NCBI GenBank assembly: GCA_050305935.1
Contig: JBNLGG010000001.1
Coordinates: forward strand, 62,001-126,000
Source of the DNA: CAJXNP01 sp050305935
Lineage (GTDB): Bacteria; Bacteroidota; Bacteroidia; Cytophagales; Cyclobacteriaceae
Length of the DNA: 64,000 nucleotides
Direction of reading: 5' to 3'
In this document: positions 60,389 through 64,000 of the stretch, piece after piece
Position numbering within the stretch: position 1 is the stretch's first letter
Layout of the letters: every line of letters begins with the position of its first letter
Translations under genes and position numbers: made by a program
The notes under the pieces: model-generated
Told to the model about the DNA's origin: nothing
Seen by the model: the letters and a program-made list of their open reading frames with translations, nothing else
The model's database searches: none

Positions 60389-62626
60389 ATGCAGGCAAGA
60401 TCTATTTCGTTTACCATTTTTCATCTCTTTTTTCTTATTGCCATTTTATCTACCGCTTCTCCTTATGCTTCTGGTCAATATTCGATTGTTGAGGAGGGTG
60501 GTAAAAAGGGACTGTCCAATCGAAAAGGTGAAATTATCATACCTGTTATTCATGACAATTTAGGCTGGACGAATGGTGAGGACGGTGTCGTTGATGATGT
60601 CATTGGCTACCAGAAAAATGGTCTGTGGGGGCTGGTCAATATGAAAAATGAAAGGGTGATAGATCCCGAATATTTTGAACTTTACCCATTTGACGATACT
60701 AACCTGATTTGTTCCAGAAAGTATTTTGGAGACCTGACGCCTCAGTTTGGTGTGATCAATACGAAAGCCAAGCTGATAATTCCATTTAAATATGATCATA
60801 TTGAAAAAAACAGGGACAGGCTAATTGTAAGGACAAAGGAGAGAAATCAGATAAAATACGGTTTAATTGATATTGATTCAAAAGGCTATTTGTCCCTGAA
60901 TTATAAAAGAATAAACCCCCTCAATGATCTTTTATACGCGGCTACCGAAGACCTCTTTTCCTTCAGGGTTTTTGATAAAAATGGACGTTTGCTTATACAG
61001 GATAGCTTCGACAGTGTCGGGTCGTTTCAGGGGGGATATGCCAGGATATTTAAAAGTGGAATGGTGGGACTGATTGATGAGATGGGGAAGATAGTGGTCC
61101 AGCCAGTCTACCAGGAAGTAGAAATTTCGGAAGGGCAGATCAAAGCAAAGCCATTTTCATCCTGGAAACTGTACGATCATCATTACCAGCTTCGCGGGGA
61201 ATACCACTATAATGAGATGATGCCATTTGAAAAATGGGTGTATAAGGTGAAAACGAATAATACCGAAGCATTAATTAATATTGGCAATGAGAGATTAACA
61301 GACTTCAAGGATTTCAATTTTCTTCAGCTAAAGGATACGTTGGTTTCTTATTCTTACCGGGGTAAGCAGGGTGTAATTAATTTGGACGGAGAAGAGATTA
61401 TTAAGGCCGAGTATGATTCTATTTTTCTCGATAATCCAAATATTCTGCTGTACACTAAGACGACCTCCAGGAAAGGATGGAGGTTGGCCGATATCAATGG
61501 GAAAATCCTCAATCAGGATGCATTTGATAAGATAGAGCGCCTGACGGAAAGCCTCTTCAAAGTAAAGAAAAAGCAATATTGGGGTTTACTAAAAAACGAT
61601 GGCACCGAACATGTTCTCTGCAAGTATGACTCTATTGAGCAATCCTTTGAAGGAAGATTAAAAGTTCACTTCTTCGGGGAAAATGGCATTATGGCGGAAG
61701 AGGGTGAATGGCTGCTCCTTCCTCAGAAACAGGAAATTGAATTGCTACCCGGCAATCGATATTTGATCCGTTCGATTTACGGCAGTAAAGTTGGAGTATT
61801 TGACCAGGATACATTATTTACTACCGATTACTTTCTTTACCCACACGGGGAATATTTTTTAGAGAAAAACCTCGACAAGCTGTTGGGGATTATCAGTCCA
61901 AAAGGGAAACACATTTGCTCAACGATGTACAATGAGATCTCATTGGTTCAGGAAGACAGCATGTTTTTAGCAAGAAAAGACTCAGCGTGGACCTTCTTTA
62001 CAAAAAGTGGAAAAGTATTGAACCGAATGGATCCAAGGTTTGAAGTAGTATTCCCAATGAAGGAAGATTTTATCGGGGTAAAAATTGATGGCAAATTTGG
62101 GTTTGTGGACCCAAATGGTGATTTAAGAATTGCCAACCGATATGATTCCGTGGACAATTTCAATGAAGGCTTGGCCCCGATGTTGATCCGGGGAAAATGG
62201 GGCTTCCTGAATAAAAGGGAGCACATTGTCATTCAGCCGAGATATTCTGACGCAAAAGGCTTTGACCATGGCATCTTTGTCGTGGGCCAGGCTGGGAAAT
62301 ATGGCATTATTGACAAAACGGGAAACATCATTGTAAGGGTAGAATATGACCGCATCGAAAAACTCCCCGGGGGGAATTTTATGACCCAACTGGACGATAA
62401 ATTGGGTTTAATAGACGACTATGGAAAAACACTCATCCTGCCGCGTTTCCACCAGCTGGAAGATTTAGACAACGGGTTTGTAATAGTTGCACGAAAAGGC
62501 AAATACGGTTTGATAACAGCGTCTGGCCTGGATGTCATCCCCATGACCTATGATGATTTGATCTATGATTCCATCAATGATCTTTACCTGGCAAAAACCG
62601 AATCCGATTGGATAGTGATCAGGTAA
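60389..62626 (+). CDS. Exported WG-repeat protein
   Basis: This protein of about 745 residues has a signal peptide (TIFHLFFLIAILSTASPYASGQ). It is then built almost entirely of WG (KWG) repeats: KNGLWGLVNMKNERVIDPEY, SGMVGLIDEMGKIVVQPVYQEV, KKQYWGLLKNDGTEHVLCKYD, IRGKWGFLNKREHIVIQPRYSDA and several more. Each unit places a G[LKF][IV] strand and an x-P-x-Y/F ending, forming a beta-propeller-like fold. The family's function is unknown; such proteins occur in many Bacteroidota and in some predators and pathogens. ATG 60389 was chosen over TTG 60386. It converges with the M28 peptidase gene, with only three bases between the stop codons. Confidence 0.9.
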   Translation: MQARSISFTIFHLFFLIAILSTASPYASGQYSIVEEGGKKGLSNRKGEIIIPVIHDNLGWTNGEDGVVDDVIGYQKNGLWGLVNMKNERVIDPEYFELYPFDDTNLICSRKYFGDLTPQFGVINTKAKLIIPFKYDHIEKNRDRLIVRTKERNQIKYGLIDIDSKGYLSLNYKRINPLNDLLYAATEDLFSFRVFDKNGRLLIQDSFDSVGSFQGGYARIFKSGMVGLIDEMGKIVVQPVYQEVEISEGQIKAKPFSSWKLYDHHYQLRGEYHYNEMMPFEKWVYKVKTNNTEALINIGNERLTDFKDFNFLQLKDTLVSYSYRGKQGVINLDGEEIIKAEYDSIFLDNPNILLYTKTTSRKGWRLADINGKILNQDAFDKIERLTESLFKVKKKQYWGLLKNDGTEHVLCKYDSIEQSFEGRLKVHFFGENGIMAEEGEWLLLPQKQEIELLPGNRYLIRSIYGSKVGVFDQDTLFTTDYFLYPHGEYFLEKNLDKLLGIISPKGKHICSTMYNEISLVQEDSMFLARKDSAWTFFTKSGKVLNRMDPRFEVVFPMKEDFIGVKIDGKFGFVDPNGDLRIANRYDSVDNFNEGLAPMLIRGKWGFLNKREHIVIQPRYSDAKGFDHGIFVVGQAGKYGIIDKTGNIIVRVEYDRIEKLPGGNFMTQLDDKLGLIDDYGKTLILPRFHQLEDLDNGFVIVARKGKYGLITASGLDVIPMTYDDLIYDSINDLYLAKTESDWIVIR

Positions 62627-62629
62627 AAC

Positions 62630-63643
62630 CTATTCGTGATATAGCGAAAATAATACGGTTTCACCTACTGCCTGCAATGTCATTTTGTCTATGAGATCGA
62701 TATTGTCGTTATGTGAATGGTGGTAGTCAGGAAAGTAGTAATTGTGTGAGCGGTGGTCATGGTCCACAATGTTGATCGTCGGGATTTTAGCAATCGTATT
62801 CACGAAAATGTGGTCATCCGTTATGCCCGGACTATTTGAATTGATAAAGTAATTGCCATAACCAAGGTGCCTGCCATTTGTCCAGATTTTGTTGACGACT
62901 TTGGGGGCAAATTGCATGGATCCACCCTCCTTATGAAATTGGGCGTTTTTTGCGCCTACCATATCCAATAGTATCCCATAGTAGGCGGAATATTTTTCTT
63001 TATGCGGGTTTTTTGACCAATATTGAGAGCCAAGGCACCACCAAATTTTCATCCTTCCATTTACCATATCCGGGGCATTGGCACCTTTGTATTCCCCATA
63101 ATCTTCCCCGTCAAATAATATGATGTCAATCCCAACCTTGGGTAATTCATGCAGGTTAAGTTTTCTTGCGATTTCAAGCAATACTGCCACTCCACTCGCC
63201 CCATCATTTGCCCCATCAATGGGTTTAAAAAAGTTGGTGGAATCTTTGTCAGCAAAGGGGCGTGTGTCCCAGTGTGCAGCAAGTAAAATCCTCTTTTTTG
63301 CCTGGGGATTATATGAAGCGATAATATTTCGCAATTGGAGGGTCTTTCCATCAAAGGCAGTCTCGGTAAAGTTTTGCACAAAAACATTTGCGCCAAAGCT
63401 TTCCAGTTTATTGATCAGGTAGTCGCCACAAAGCAGATGTGCTGTCGAATTAGGAACCCTGGGGCCAAATGCAAGTTGCTTTTCTATAAACATGAAGGCA
63501 GAATCTGCCGAAAACGAGGGAACCGTTACAGATTTTTTATTCTCGACAATGCGCTCACCTTCTACCGTTTTAGAGCCGGTATTGCAAGAATTTAAAAAAA
63601 GTAATATGATAATTGCTTTTAGTAAAAGTGTTTCAAACCTCAT
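62630..63643 (-). CDS. M28 family metallopeptidase lipoprotein (glutaminyl-cyclase-like)
   Basis: This protein of about 337 residues has a lipoprotein signal (AIIILLFLNSCNTG). The zinc-peptidase core follows the M28 pattern: LAAHWDTRPFAD (His and Asp), DGANDGASGVAVLLEIAR (bridging Asp), IILFDGEDYGEYKG (catalytic/metal Glu), GILLDMVGAKNAQF (Asp) and PDYHHSHNDNIDLIDK (His). It resembles bacterial glutaminyl-peptide cyclotransferases and aminopeptidases of M28; the two are hard to separate from sequence alone. Its ATG overlaps the cysS stop by one base (TAATG), so translation is coupled. GGEDY-type loops are present, so it is likely active in the periplasm. Confidence 0.88.
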   Translation of the reverse strand: MRFETLLLKAIIILLFLNSCNTGSKTVEGERIVENKKSVTVPSFSADSAFMFIEKQLAFGPRVPNSTAHLLCGDYLINKLESFGANVFVQNFTETAFDGKTLQLRNIIASYNPQAKKRILLAAHWDTRPFADKDSTNFFKPIDGANDGASGVAVLLEIARKLNLHELPKVGIDIILFDGEDYGEYKGANAPDMVNGRMKIWWCLGSQYWSKNPHKEKYSAYYGILLDMVGAKNAQFHKEGGSMQFAPKVVNKIWTNGRHLGYGNYFINSNSPGITDDHIFVNTIAKIPTINIVDHDHRSHNYYFPDYHHSHNDNIDLIDKMTLQAVGETVLFSLYHE

Positions 63644-64000
63644 TATTCTTCGTATGCCCAATCGATTTTTTCCTTCATATCTTTTAATACTATACCCTGT
63701 TCTTTTAGCATAGCCCTTATTCCGTCTACTTTGTCATATTCTTTATTGCTTTTTGCATCAGCGTATAATTTGATGATAATATCCAATATTTCTTCCATCT
63801 TACCAGGTGTTTCTTCCTGCAGTCCTAAAACGTTCTCCACAAATTCCTGGTATTTTCGGATCATTTTTTCAAAAGTGTCCTTTCCGATTTCCGCCGGTTT
63901 TAAATTTTTTGTAGAAATTGAATTGATCTTTTTTAGCAAATTAAACAAATGCCCAATGGTCAAAGCCGTGTTAAAGTCATCATTCATTGCATGGTAACAA
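63643..64000 (-). CDS. cysS: Cysteinyl-tRNA synthetase (C-terminal part, cut by window edge)
   Basis: About 118 codons of the C-terminal region are visible; the rest lies beyond 64000. The segment AMNDDFNTALTIGHLFNLLKKIN is the conserved start of the CysRS anticodon-binding DALR domain, and the end (LYADAKSNKEYDKVDGIRAMLKEQGIVLKDMKEKIDWAYEE) is the typical C-terminus. The enzyme charges tRNA-Cys in the cytoplasm. Its TAA stop overlaps the M28 gene's ATG by one base, so the two share a transcript. The N-terminal Rossmann part with HIGH and KMSKS motifs is not visible here. Confidence 0.95.
   Translation of the reverse strand, partial: CYHAMNDDFNTALTIGHLFNLLKKINSISTKNLKPAEIGKDTFEKMIRKYQEFVENVLGLQEETPGKMEEILDIIIKLYADAKSNKEYDKVDGIRAMLKEQGIVLKDMKEKIDWAYEE

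Noticed and set aside
1..64000. tRNA, rRNA, CRISPR arrays, complete insertion sequences or prophage
   Set aside because: No cloverleaf, rRNA core, regularly spaced repeat array, or transposase/integrase gene was recognised while reading both strands by eye; a tRNA scan would be decisive.

Overview
The window looks like a chromosomal segment of a Bacteroidota (Cytophagales-type) bacterium of moderate GC. The evidence is two large secreted proteins with type IX secretion (T9SS) or gliding-type C-termini (14967-19181, 57041-60328), a YhhN lysoplasmalogenase, a DUF4105 protein, a WG-repeat protein, a single-chain archaeal/eukaryal-type glycyl-tRNA synthetase, a fused IcmF mutase, and start regions with little visible Shine-Dalgarno sequence. 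Both ends cut genes: metF at the left and cysS at the right. I saw no rRNA, tRNA, CRISPR array or complete insertion sequence.

Layout. 1-3.1 kb: metF, a structured non-coding stretch, a SulP anion transporter and a nested inverted-repeat element. 3.2-10.8 kb: a very large TraB/GumN-type protein, a membrane class III adenylate cyclase, a YecH-like protein, an alpha/alpha-toroid protein, a HAD phosphatase and a polyprenol-phosphate sugar transferase. 10.9-24 kb: mostly housekeeping and envelope genes (LolC-like permease, NamZ muramidase, fmt, folA, a T9SS subtilase, cinA, a 2-oxoacid dehydrogenase E2, htpG). 24.2-26.7 kb: an ECF sigma factor, a putative anti-sigma protein and an outer-membrane barrel, in one operon. 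26.9-36.2 kb: envelope proteins, fabG, a GreA-like factor, an orphan sugar-binding lipoprotein and a YitT protein.

36.4-46.6 kb carries most of the accessory content. It holds a two-gene ATPase plus PD-(D/E)XK nuclease-like cassette (36452-38166), the IcmF mutase, threonine synthase, a hicBA toxin-antitoxin pair, a decayed bile-acid/sodium symporter gene and a P-type ATPase. 46.9-50.7 kb: glyS, then a universal stress protein and a cation/proton antiporter in one operon. 50.7-55.9 kb: a minus-strand glycan/surface cluster (GNAT-like protein, FkbM methyltransferase, methyltransferase-GT2 fusion, ArnT/PMT-like membrane transferase). 56.1-64 kb: a transglutaminase-like exported protein, a gliding-type C-terminal domain protein, a WG-repeat protein, an M28 peptidase lipoprotein and cysS.

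The best candidate for an undescribed system is the 36.4-38.2 kb pair. It combines an ABC/SMC-like ATPase with every nucleotide-binding motif and a 164-residue protein with an E...D...ExK...Q nuclease signature, joined by an ATGA overlap. This resembles the layout of ATPase-nuclease antiphage modules, but the small partner matches none that I recognise. Secondary non-coding items are the structured stretch before metF, the triple-hairpin element between the E2 gene and htpG, and the tandem repeat immediately before folA.
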